The notes beneath the pieces were generated by a model. It saw only the letters and a list, made by a program, of their open reading frames with translations. It did no database searches and was not told where the DNA came from. Position numbers and translations under genes: made by a program. This document shows, piece by piece, positions 24,737 through 32,521 of a DNA stretch of 64,000 nucleotides (positions within the stretch are counted from its first letter, which is position 1; every line of letters begins with the position of its first letter). Source of the stretch: CALINF01 sp039990395 (GTDB taxonomy: Bacteria; Pseudomonadota; Gammaproteobacteria; Pseudomonadales; Halieaceae); the NCBI GenBank assembly GCA_039990395.1, contig JBDXFZ010000139.1, forward strand, positions 465,216 through 529,215. The letters run 5' to 3'.

Positions 24737-26032
24737 TCAGCAAGCGGCCGCGGCGCGCGGATTCGATTCGAGCCAGCTACGAATAAACGCCTTCGGCAAT
24801 GGTGCTTGGCGTCGCTGCGGGTGAACCAGCCATGCGCCGGTTCCAACCAGGAAAAAAAAGTAAGCAAAAAGTGCGTTCCAGAAATGCACGGTGATCCCGG
24901 ACACTGATAGCCCGATAATAATCGCAAGCCAGGCCATGCGATGACGGTTAATGTCTTTATGCCGCGCGTTCATTTTTGCCTGCCGTAATGCCATTAACAC
25001 AATTGCCGCGACCAGGAAAATGAGTGCGGGAAGTCCGTAGCGCACCGCAGTGAGCAACCAAAAGTTATCCATGCTATCGCTCATCCAGGGCGCGCGAATC
25101 CAATCACCGAAGCCGATGCCAAAAAACGGGTTTCGCCCCACCTCTGCTGAGCCGTATTCCCAGATCAGTATTCGGTTGTAGGCGCTATGGGCGCTGAAAG
25201 TCAGGTAGCTGATGAAGACTTTGACCGGGCTGCGATTGGATGCGAGTGAAACCGCGAACCACATCAACATGAAAATCCCCATCAGCACTGACCATCTCAT
25301 ACTGATGCCCTTGGTTACCTTGTCCCATCCAATCACGCAGCACTGGCAAGCAAGGCCGACAAATGGTCCGGCGGACAGCGATAAGAAAGTACTGCCGGCA
25401 ACGATACCCATGAGACCAAATGCGCGTAGGCTGAGAGCTTCTGCGCTCAATACATAGTAGGTCGCTGCAAAAGTAGAGGCGGCAAATACGCCGTACAAAA
25501 TAGGGTGATCAAAGGACCCGAAGGCGCGATCAAGGCCAAGGCGAGCTTCAATAACGGGTAGTCCAGGGCCACCCATGACTGCGCGGGCTGCCTCGCGGAT
25601 GAAATGCGTCCCGGTGAGGCTCTCCGGGAGAGTGATGAGAAACATTCCAGCAAGAACGCTGACCATAAAGTAAATGAGGGCGCGGTGCTCTGCGGCGGAG
25701 GTGATCGTTATTCGGCCCAGCAGATACGCTCCGAGACTTTCTACCACATAGATCCCGCCTGATTCCAGGCCGGAACCGATACCTCCATAGACCGTTAGGG
25801 CGAGGACCGCCCAGAATGCGTGGGCCATAATCAGGTAGTCGACCATGTGGGGAGGTTGTTGTGTATTGCGCAATAAGCGGGCTAGCAGAGGTATTGTCAT
25901 CACCAGCAACAGAACCCGATACGGCGAGAGGCGCAGACCGGCCACGGTGACAGAGAACTCCAGTGGCATAATCAAGGCCACATAGAAAAGCGCCGCCAAC
26001 AGCGGTACGCTCACTCGCGTTGCGCTGGACAT
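24737..26032 (-). CDS. O-antigen ligase/Wzy-type polysaccharide polymerase
   Basis: 431 residues with 10 to 12 TM helices. A large periplasmic loop holds FISYLTFSAHSAYNRILIWEYGSAEVGRNPFFGIGFGDW, which matches the Wzy_C/O-antigen ligase signature (R-x-x-x-W, then NPxxGxGxG). In a Wzy-dependent pathway it joins repeat units on the periplasmic face. Its start overlaps the stop of the FrhB-like gene by one base. It is the only polymerase-like gene in this locus, so it is the probable Wzy, although ligases have the same fold. Confidence 0.82.
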   Translation of the reverse strand: MSSATRVSVPLLAALFYVALIMPLEFSVTVAGLRLSPYRVLLLVMTIPLLARLLRNTQQPPHMVDYLIMAHAFWAVLALTVYGGIGSGLESGGIYVVESLGAYLLGRITITSAAEHRALIYFMVSVLAGMFLITLPESLTGTHFIREAARAVMGGPGLPVIEARLGLDRAFGSFDHPILYGVFAASTFAATYYVLSAEALSLRAFGLMGIVAGSTFLSLSAGPFVGLACQCCVIGWDKVTKGISMRWSVLMGIFMLMWFAVSLASNRSPVKVFISYLTFSAHSAYNRILIWEYGSAEVGRNPFFGIGFGDWIRAPWMSDSMDNFWLLTAVRYGLPALIFLVAAIVLMALRQAKMNARHKDINRHRMAWLAIIIGLSVSGITVHFWNALFAYFFFLVGTGAWLVHPQRRQAPLPKAFIRSWLESNPRAAAAC

Positions 26033-27309
26033 CAGGGTTGACTCTCCAGCAGCTCGGCCCTTTCACTTCGAAGTAATCCTTTACCGAGCAGACGTTTAAG
26101 CGTTCCAATTACGGACTGCAGCTTCTCTACGGGTGACAATGCACGCCACCATACCCTGTGCAGGGCTGCGTTGGGGTATTTCGGCGCCGCAGCGCCCATC
26201 ATCCTGGCGGTTAGGGATCTGGCGAATACCGCGCCTTTGGTTCGTTCAAGGTTGGGCTGCGAAGCTGCAAGCGTTTTAACTGACCGCGGTTCGAGGCTCA
26301 GCACACCCGAGCGCATGGCTTCGCGAACAACCTGCCTGCCGCGCTCGGTGCGAATTACGATCAGTGATTGTCCAGGGTCATCTTCAGCTACAGGTCTATA
26401 CCAAGGGTCACCAATGGACAGATCAGCATGATCGCCCATATGGTCGGCACAAAGCCGACACCTCCATTGCGTGTGTTTCTGCAAAATTTGACCCCAGCCT
26501 TCGGCGTAAGAGGTCGATGCGCTAAGAATCTCGCCCGAGCTATGGCTGCGATATTTTACCGTCATACGACCTGGCCAGCCGCGCCCCCGGTAGCGCACGT
26601 CGAGTACCTGGTCTTCTTGCTCCAAACCCAAGTGGGCGAGCAGTTCGCGTGTAGCCGCGAGCGACGGCGTACCGGCGCAGAAAATTGAGATCGAAAGTCC
26701 TATACCGTCTTTGACTGACTCATCCTGGGCTGCAAGGCGAGAGGCGCCAGCGACGTCACAAGGCTTCCCGACAAAAACGTGAGGAGCTTCGGAACCGCGC
26801 ACATCGGCCAGGCGTTCACACGGACTGGCAGGCGCATAACGCGAGGCGCTCGCCGCCATTACATCGCTACGAGAGCGCGAGATGACGGTTTCATTGAGTA
26901 GTGGCTGGTCTTCGCGCGCCCGGACTTGTATGGCTCCGGCGTAGTCTTTCGCTTCTACGCAAAAAAGAGACAGTGCACTGACTACGCCACCGCTGGCAGC
27001 GCTGAAACGAAGTGCTTCGTCAGTAGCGTAACCCTCCCATACCTCCAGAATCGGTCCCCAGGCAGTGTGATCATAGCCATCGTTGGAGGCGGACAGAGGA
27101 GGTTCAACTGCATCAATGGCACGGCCGGGGCAAGACGCCGCCAACGCGCGGCTCGCTCCATCGTCCAGATCGGTTGCAATGACGGGTCTACGTCCATGTG
27201 CGACGGTATCTACCATTCGGACAACGTCCGGCCGAGCTGCTGCACATGTGCCGCAGCCCATGCAAAGGTGTCTGTCGACGACGTCCTGAATTGTTGCGGT
27301 GCTTCCCAT
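26032..27309 (-). CDS. FrhB-like iron-sulfur protein (coenzyme F420 hydrogenase beta-subunit family) of the EPS locus
   Basis: 425 residues. A ferredoxin-like N-terminus has CMGCGTC (Cys16, 19, 22), but the fourth ligand position is Arg26 followed by Pro. FrhB N- and C-terminal domains follow (SAASGGVVSALSLF, FVGKPCDVAGASRLA, FCAGTPSLAAT). CRLCADHMGDHADLSIGDPW marks the second cluster and flavin region. Bacterial homologues without F420 are found repeatedly beside polysaccharide pyruvyl transferases in surface-glycan loci, where a redox step in sugar modification is suspected. One-base overlaps on both sides show tight coupling with the flippase and polymerase genes. Confidence 0.8.
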   Translation of the reverse strand: MGSTATIQDVVDRHLCMGCGTCAAARPDVVRMVDTVAHGRRPVIATDLDDGASRALAASCPGRAIDAVEPPLSASNDGYDHTAWGPILEVWEGYATDEALRFSAASGGVVSALSLFCVEAKDYAGAIQVRAREDQPLLNETVISRSRSDVMAASASRYAPASPCERLADVRGSEAPHVFVGKPCDVAGASRLAAQDESVKDGIGLSISIFCAGTPSLAATRELLAHLGLEQEDQVLDVRYRGRGWPGRMTVKYRSHSSGEILSASTSYAEGWGQILQKHTQWRCRLCADHMGDHADLSIGDPWYRPVAEDDPGQSLIVIRTERGRQVVREAMRSGVLSLEPRSVKTLAASQPNLERTKGAVFARSLTARMMGAAAPKYPNAALHRVWWRALSPVEKLQSVIGTLKRLLGKGLLRSERAELLESQP

Positions 27310-28565
27310 CAGATGCTTTCCACGATTTGATGCTCGCCCCGAGAGGCGAACTTAAACCCCGAACCGGTCAAGGCAAGCAGGGCGACAATGAGACTAAGTG
27401 CCTCGCCGAATACGCTTATGGCAACCATGGTTGCTAGACTGCCGCCTGTGGCGACTATCCCAAATGCGACGGGTAGCGTTAGCAGGCGAGGCACGTTGCT
27501 AAGGAACAGAAGATGTGTAGATTCCAGAGCCATCAGCGCGGTTCCGGGTACTGCTCGGATAAGCCTGATGCCGGCGCCCGCTGCGAGTAGCCAGAAAAGC
27601 TCTGGCGCAATCTGGTAGGTTTCGCCATAAAGCCAGCCAACCAGAGCGTTGCCAGAGAAGCCTAAAGCCAGCGCTCCAGCGACAGCCAGTACTCCAACGC
27701 GGTGCAGCAAGGCAGCAAGATATTTTCCAAAACCGTTTTTTTCTCGAGACTTTTGCGCAAGGCGCGGAAGCTCAGAGGCAAGAATGTAGCGTGCACCTAT
27801 CAATGCGGGGAGTAAGGTCAACTGCGCTGCCAGCGCGAAACGCGCGAGCTCGGCTGCCGAAAAGTGCAGTGCCACGATTAAGCGGTCTCCCTGGAGAGCG
27901 AGAAACATCAGTGCACCGTTGAGCGCTATTGGTGCACCATATTTGAGGCAGCGCCTGCACAGCTCGCGATCAAAGCCTAGTCGATAGGACTGGGATGCGA
28001 CTACATGGGAGAAGAAGCAGAACAGTGATGCTTGCAGCAGAATTATCCAGGCCAGAACGCTGTAGTCTTGCAGTAGCCACGTAAGCGGGACGGCTGCAAG
28101 CGCAGCGAGTAGGCTGCTGCCGCCCTCGACGACCAGTGTGGGACCGAATTCCGCACAGCGCTGGCGCTCTCGGTAATCACAGTTGCTTGCTCCGCGCACC
28201 ACCAGTGATAGTGCAGCTACTGCGAATATTACAGAATCCATTTCTGGGTTGAGTGCCTGGCTCACCGGTACAGCGAACAGGATAGCCGCGGTTGCAACCA
28301 GGCCTCCTTTGATGAGCTGTAACAAGTGAATAACCCGACGCATGACAGGTAGTTTGGTTGCTTCAATCTGCACCAAGAGGCGATCTATACCGAATTCACC
28401 GGACATTTCGAAGATCCGAATTCCCAGTGCAAGCGCCACGGCCACGCCCATTTGATCTGCGCCGATCAGGCGCGCAAGAATCAGGTTGCGCAGAAAGGCG
28501 CTACCTTCGCAAAGTGCTTGGGTGGCTGCCAGTGTAAGCCGTGGATGGGTCTTTGCGTTCAGCAT
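27309..28565 (-). CDS. Wzx-type polysaccharide flippase (MOP superfamily)
   Basis: 418 residues from the ATG at 28565, which overlaps the stop of the pyruvyl transferase gene by 7 nt. There are 12 to 14 hydrophobic helices. The first part (TLAATQALCEGSAFLRNLILARLIGADQMGVAVAL) is a typical Wzx/MATE-like opening. It should flip the undecaprenyl-linked repeat unit to the periplasmic side. It is the only flippase in the locus and so completes a Wzx/Wzy/Wzc/Wza set. Confidence 0.85.
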   Translation of the reverse strand: MLNAKTHPRLTLAATQALCEGSAFLRNLILARLIGADQMGVAVALALGIRIFEMSGEFGIDRLLVQIEATKLPVMRRVIHLLQLIKGGLVATAAILFAVPVSQALNPEMDSVIFAVAALSLVVRGASNCDYRERQRCAEFGPTLVVEGGSSLLAALAAVPLTWLLQDYSVLAWIILLQASLFCFFSHVVASQSYRLGFDRELCRRCLKYGAPIALNGALMFLALQGDRLIVALHFSAAELARFALAAQLTLLPALIGARYILASELPRLAQKSREKNGFGKYLAALLHRVGVLAVAGALALGFSGNALVGWLYGETYQIAPELFWLLAAGAGIRLIRAVPGTALMALESTHLLFLSNVPRLLTLPVAFGIVATGGSLATMVAISVFGEALSLIVALLALTGSGFKFASRGEHQIVESI

Positions 28566-29863
28566 TCCAGCATACGCCCCACGGTCTGCCCTTGAATGTT
28601 GCACCCTGCAATCTCATCCATTTGCAGTGAACCCCGTGTGCGGACATTTTCTAAACGCTGGTTCAAGGTTGCTGCACAGTATTCCCTTTGCTGCCATAGG
28701 CTCATTACCTGATCTAGCGCGCTGGCATTCACTTCGGAGCGCATGTCGATAGATGAGCTCGCCATTGCACAGGTATCGAAGACACCTCGTGTTTTTAGGC
28801 TATAAGCGAGCGCTACGGTTGGAACGCCGGAAGAAAGAGCGGCAATAGTCGCGTGCATACGTGTGCCGCAGAACCAGTCGCACTTGGCGATAAGCCACTT
28901 CAGCTCGCAGGCATCCAGTTCCTGATTGACTATAGTGATGCGGTCTTTGGCTGCTGCGGCGTGGCGCCCAGTAAGACTTTGTACCAGAGCCCGCGAAGCG
29001 TCCAGATCTGACTCGTAGTGGCCGGTAGGTGCGTGTACGTGGGGCACAATGATTAGTTGCGCGTCGGTCTCATCCAGCAGGCGCATCATCAACTGACGTA
29101 TTAGCGCAGGGTAGTCACAGGTAAGTCCGAAGCGGGTTGCGGCAGCTGTAGGCTGGTTTGCCACCAAGCCACTGATGTTAAGGCCGATGATCGGGCGTTT
29201 GCCTTTGGCAGTAAGAGCTTCCATAACATTCGGCTCCAGATGGGCGCACTTGCGGGCTCTCAGGCCGAAGGCTAGATCCACGCCCTGACGATGCACTGAA
29301 GGGTCGAACCTATCGCCCAGCAGGTCTTGTAGACGTGCGTAACTATCAGGATCTCTGGCATAGGCAAGTGATGCGCCGGCAATAAGGTCTCCAGCAATGC
29401 GGCGGTTCGCGTCGCTGGTAAAGGGGCCGAAGGTTTGCGGTAGTAGCACCAGGGGCTTTCCTACGCGCAAGGCAATTTGTTTGGGAGCAACGATATTGCG
29501 AAAACGCGCGCCACCATACAGGTCAGTGAAGCTATCACCGCCACTTACATCCAGAACGAGGTCTGCATTGGCGACAGTGCGTACCACCGAGTGAGCGTGG
29601 AAACCTGCCATTACGGCCAGGCGTGCTGTACCCAGGTGGTTACTGCGCCAGAGGCGTTTGCCGACACTAATGCCGTGTAATGTGTACTGTAATTCGCCGA
29701 AACGTGCCGGCCGAGTTGCCTGACCGTAATCGAACACATGTAAGTCATTACAGCCGCGTTGGGCCATGGCTTCCAGCGTTGAAAAGCACAGCGCATTAAC
29801 GCCCTGATTACCTGTCCCTGGGCTTGCACCAAACACACATGCAGAAAGTTGGGTTTGCGACAT
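28559..29863 (-). CDS. Polysaccharide pyruvyl transferase family protein
   Basis: 434 residues, GT-B-like fold. FGASPGTGNQGVNALCFSTLEAM near the N-terminus matches the GNxGD-like glycine loop of CsaB/WcaK proteins. LVLDVSGGDSFTDLYGG and PLVLLPQTFGPF are hallmark family motifs, and CDWFCGTRMHATIAALSSGVPTVALAYS is the C-terminal donor-site signature. Members add ketal pyruvate from phosphoenolpyruvate to sugars, giving an acidic polymer. It is the first gene of the leftward operon, starting 26 nt after the predicted sigma-54 transcription start near 29889. Confidence 0.87.
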   Translation of the reverse strand: MSQTQLSACVFGASPGTGNQGVNALCFSTLEAMAQRGCNDLHVFDYGQATRPARFGELQYTLHGISVGKRLWRSNHLGTARLAVMAGFHAHSVVRTVANADLVLDVSGGDSFTDLYGGARFRNIVAPKQIALRVGKPLVLLPQTFGPFTSDANRRIAGDLIAGASLAYARDPDSYARLQDLLGDRFDPSVHRQGVDLAFGLRARKCAHLEPNVMEALTAKGKRPIIGLNISGLVANQPTAAATRFGLTCDYPALIRQLMMRLLDETDAQLIIVPHVHAPTGHYESDLDASRALVQSLTGRHAAAAKDRITIVNQELDACELKWLIAKCDWFCGTRMHATIAALSSGVPTVALAYSLKTRGVFDTCAMASSSIDMRSEVNASALDQVMSLWQQREYCAATLNQRLENVRTRGSLQMDEIAGCNIQGQTVGRMLEC

Positions 29864-29899
29864 TCGCTAAGACCTTTTAGTTGTTCACGAAACGTATTC

Positions 29900-29915
29900 A
29901 GCAAAGGCTGTGCCA
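29900..29915 (-). promoter_or_regulatory. Sigma-54 promoter of the leftward EPS/exosortase operon
   Basis: Read leftward, TGGCACAGCCTTTGCT matches the -24/-12 consensus TGGCACRNNNNTTGCW at every defined base. The predicted start at about 29889 precedes the ATG at 29863. It drives the 10-gene operon that ends with the exosortase substrate. Confidence 0.8.
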
Positions 29916-30022
29916 ATGGTGTGGATGTTTGCTTGCGAGAAGGTAAGTCATTGAAAAAAAAGAAAAATTATATTCACGGAATACTTTCCCTGATATTCCC
30001 ATATTTCACTCGGTGTCTTGAT

Positions 30023-30079
30023 TCGCAATTTGCAATTTGTATTCTGCGAATTTGCAGGATGATTGTTTGCATTTTGCGA
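30023..30079. promoter_or_regulatory. Shared enhancer (UAS) cluster between the divergent EPS operons
   Basis: Three related near-palindromes lie in an AT-rich stretch: TCGCAATTTGCAA (30023-30035), CTGCGAATTTGCAG (30044-30057) and TTGCATTTTGCGA (30067-30079). The first and third differ by one and two bases from TCGCAATTTGCGA, the reverse complement of the palindrome found upstream of the third sigma-54 promoter. They are about 140-185 nt upstream of the leftward start and 175-230 nt upstream of the rightward start, normal enhancer distances. The activator is not encoded nearby. Confidence 0.6.
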
Positions 30080-30224
30080 CGGCAAGGTACTGCGCTTATC
30101 TTTTGAGGTCAGTGGCAGTGTGGCTATTAACTGTAGCTCGGTCAGCCAGCATTTAACCTAACTACATGTTTTAACTAGCAAAAAATCCTTTCCACTGGAG
30201 CCGTTTCGCGCACTCGCCAGAAAC

Positions 30225-30240
30225 TGGCACAGCGATTGCA
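30225..30240 (+). promoter_or_regulatory. Sigma-54 promoter of the rightward EPS operon
   Basis: TGGCACAGCGATTGCA fits the -24/-12 consensus fully. Transcription should start near 30251, leaving a 27-nt leader before the ATG at 30278. It drives eight genes from the phosphoglycosyl transferase-export fusion to the hybrid kinase. Confidence 0.82.
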
Positions 30241-30277
30241 ATGTCAGCGAGTAACAAGTTTGTAGGATTTCGACACC

Positions 30278-32023
30278 ATGACATTGCAAGCATTTGTGAA
30301 CGAACCTTCACCGGCAGCTTCCGTCGCTAGCAGAAAGAATGTGTTTGCCTGGCTTCGCTGGAAAATTTGGCAGGGGGTACAACAGACTGCAGCAGCTGTT
30401 CTGTTGGTTCTGTTAACCCCATTGCTGGCCTTACTCTGCATTTTTGTAAAAGCCGATTCGCGGGGCCCCTTTCTGTATGCTCAACAGCGCCCCGGACATC
30501 AGGGCAAACCCTTTACGACTTACAAAGTGCGCACGATGACTGTTGGTGCCGATCGCAATGCGAAGCTGGCTATAGCGGTTACCTCAGAGACGCCCGAAGT
30601 GACACGTGTCGGTCGCGTGCTGCGTGACTTGAAGCTGGACGAGTTGCCGCAGCTATGGAATATCGTGCGTGGTGATATGGCTTTTGTGGGTCCCCGCCCC
30701 ATTGCCGGCGGTCTTCAGGAACACCTCGAGAGCCATATTCCTGGTTTTGCAATGCGTCTAACCGTGCGACCAGGGTTATCCAGTCTGGGTCAGATTTGCA
30801 TTGACGAAAACGATTCGGCGGAGCGCGTTCTGCAGGACTGGACCGTGCGGTTCGAAGGTGAACGTCACTACATAACTTATCAATCCATCAGCTACGATAT
30901 TGTCATCATCGGTATGACCGCGGCCTATTGCCTGCGCAAGTTATGGAGAGCTCTGAAACCTGTTGCGGGACGTGGTGGCATATCTGCACTGGCTTTACTT
31001 GTGGGATCCGTAATATTGCTTGGCGGGTGCTCACAGACGCTGACGGAGGAAGGCTTCACCCAGACACCGGAAGGCTTCTCCCGGGCAATACCCGTAGAAA
31101 TAGATGCACAGGCCGCGCCCATCGTAGCTTACGAAAGCGTGACCGTGGAGAGTCTGCCGCGCGGAGAAAGCGATCCGATCTACAGGCTGGGCGCTGGTGA
31201 TCGTCTGGCTATAAACGTATTTGGCGAGCCCGGTATGGATAGCCTTATCGTTCAGGTCGATGGCGCCGGTGAAATACAATTGCCTATGGTCGAGCGTGTT
31301 CACGCCGAAGACTTATCCCTGAGCGAGCTACAAACCAAGCTTAAGGATGAATACACCAAGCATTTTATGGACCCCTGGGTTGTGGTTGAGCTGGAGGATC
31401 CACTAAGCCGTCCGCTCTATTTGCTGGGCGAGTTCAACCAGCCTGGCATTGTGCATATGACGTCCGACATGAGCCTGATACAGGCACTGGGAGCCGGCCA
31501 AGGTCTTTCTGACAAAGCCTACACCCGCGGTGCACGCCTTATCCGTGAACAGAATATTGTTGCCGTAGACATCAATGCGCTGCTGAACCGCGGACGAATG
31601 GATCAAAATATTTGGCTTGAACCCGAAGATACATTGTTTATACCTGGGTTAGATGACCTGCGGATCTTTGTGCTTGGAGCTGTTATCCAGCCGGGAGCAC
31701 AGAATGTCACCAATGGACCGTTGACCCTTGCTGATGCAATTGCACGCAGTGGTGGCCCACAGCGTGCAGAGGCAAACCTTGAACAAGTTCGTGTAATACG
31801 CACTCACTCGCCCGTGTCGGGCGAGCTCTTCGTTGTCGACTTTAATCGTATCGTCGATGGTTTGGCGGTAGATATGCCTCTTCAACCTGGGGACATAGTC
31901 TACATGCCGGTCAACGGGATGGGCGGTTGGAACGACGTGATAGCGGCGATTTCCCCAACCATTCTTACGATCAGTAGGGCGCTTGATCCCTTTGTACTTG
32001 CCAAGACGCTTAGCGAAGAATAA
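30278..32023 (+). CDS. Fusion of initiating phosphoglycosyl transferase and Wza-type polysaccharide export lipoprotein
   Basis: 581 residues in one uninterrupted frame. Residues about 40-222 are a WcaJ/WbaP-type monotopic phosphoglycosyl transferase: a membrane helix (38-57), then FLYAQQRPG, YKVRTM, the catalytic Asp121-Glu122 dyad in LDELPQLWNIVRGDMAFVGPRP, and VRPGLSSLGQI. Residues about 235-251 look like an internal lipoprotein signal, ISALALLVGSVILLGGC, with the lipobox Cys at 251. Residues 280-581 are a Wza/KpsD-type export protein with a poly_export domain (YRLGAGDRLAINVFGEP) and two SLBB domains (PLYLLGEFNQPG, FVLGAVIQPGAQN). These two functions normally belong to opposite membranes. 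Cleavage by lipoprotein signal peptidase at Cys251, or internal initiation at Met213 (30914), could release the export part. Confidence 0.85.
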   Translation: MTLQAFVNEPSPAASVASRKNVFAWLRWKIWQGVQQTAAAVLLVLLTPLLALLCIFVKADSRGPFLYAQQRPGHQGKPFTTYKVRTMTVGADRNAKLAIAVTSETPEVTRVGRVLRDLKLDELPQLWNIVRGDMAFVGPRPIAGGLQEHLESHIPGFAMRLTVRPGLSSLGQICIDENDSAERVLQDWTVRFEGERHYITYQSISYDIVIIGMTAAYCLRKLWRALKPVAGRGGISALALLVGSVILLGGCSQTLTEEGFTQTPEGFSRAIPVEIDAQAAPIVAYESVTVESLPRGESDPIYRLGAGDRLAINVFGEPGMDSLIVQVDGAGEIQLPMVERVHAEDLSLSELQTKLKDEYTKHFMDPWVVVELEDPLSRPLYLLGEFNQPGIVHMTSDMSLIQALGAGQGLSDKAYTRGARLIREQNIVAVDINALLNRGRMDQNIWLEPEDTLFIPGLDDLRIFVLGAVIQPGAQNVTNGPLTLADAIARSGGPQRAEANLEQVRVIRTHSPVSGELFVVDFNRIVDGLAVDMPLQPGDIVYMPVNGMGGWNDVIAAISPTILTISRALDPFVLAKTLSEE

Positions 32024-32038
32024 CTCCAGGAGACAGCG

Positions 32039-32521
32039 ATGATTTTTGTAACAGTAGGAACACAGCTACCATTTGACCGTCTGATTCGAGCTCTGGATAC
32101 GTGGGCTTCCGCGAATAGTCATGTAGAAATTTTTGCCCAAATTGGTCGAGGCGAATACGAGCCCAAGAATCTTAGCTGGACACGCGATATGTCCCCGATG
32201 GATTTCCGCAGCCGTGTTGCTGACTGCGATGTAATCGTGGCGCACGCCGGTATGGGGAGCATTATCTCGGGAATCGAACTAGGCAAGCGCGTCATTGTGA
32301 TGCCGCGTCTGGCCAAATTGGGCGAACACCGCAACGAACATCAGCTTGCCACCGTAGCAAGGCTTGAACATCTCAATGGCTTCGAAGTTGTGCACGATGC
32401 GGATGCTCTTTCGGACGCCCTGGACTGCCAGAACGTGAGTTTCGATGCAATTGATCCACCGGCTCCCCACCCAACCCTTATCAATACCGTTCGCGGCTTC
32501 GCCGGGCTGTCTCAGGCATGA
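32039..32521 (+). CDS. Alg13/PssE-like glycosyltransferase subunit
   Basis: 160 residues beginning MIFVTVGTQLPFDRLI, the signature of Alg13-type catalytic subunits. The C-terminal half carries the donor-binding region DVIVAHAGMGSIISGIELGKRVIVMPR and EHRNEHQ. It should pair with the Alg14-like protein encoded at 22065 to form one membrane-bound glycosyltransferase. An AGGAG lies 6 nt upstream of the ATG. It follows the fusion gene by 15 nt and overlaps the acetyltransferase gene by 4 nt. Confidence 0.83.
   Translation: MIFVTVGTQLPFDRLIRALDTWASANSHVEIFAQIGRGEYEPKNLSWTRDMSPMDFRSRVADCDVIVAHAGMGSIISGIELGKRVIVMPRLAKLGEHRNEHQLATVARLEHLNGFEVVHDADALSDALDCQNVSFDAIDPPAPHPTLINTVRGFAGLSQA

Noticed and set aside
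30914..30943. Two ATGs between the transferase and export parts of the fusion protein, considered as a separate start for the export gene.
   Set aside because: The ATG at 30943 is out of frame, and the in-frame one at 30914 has no recognisable ribosome binding site. It is kept only as an alternative inside the fusion entry.
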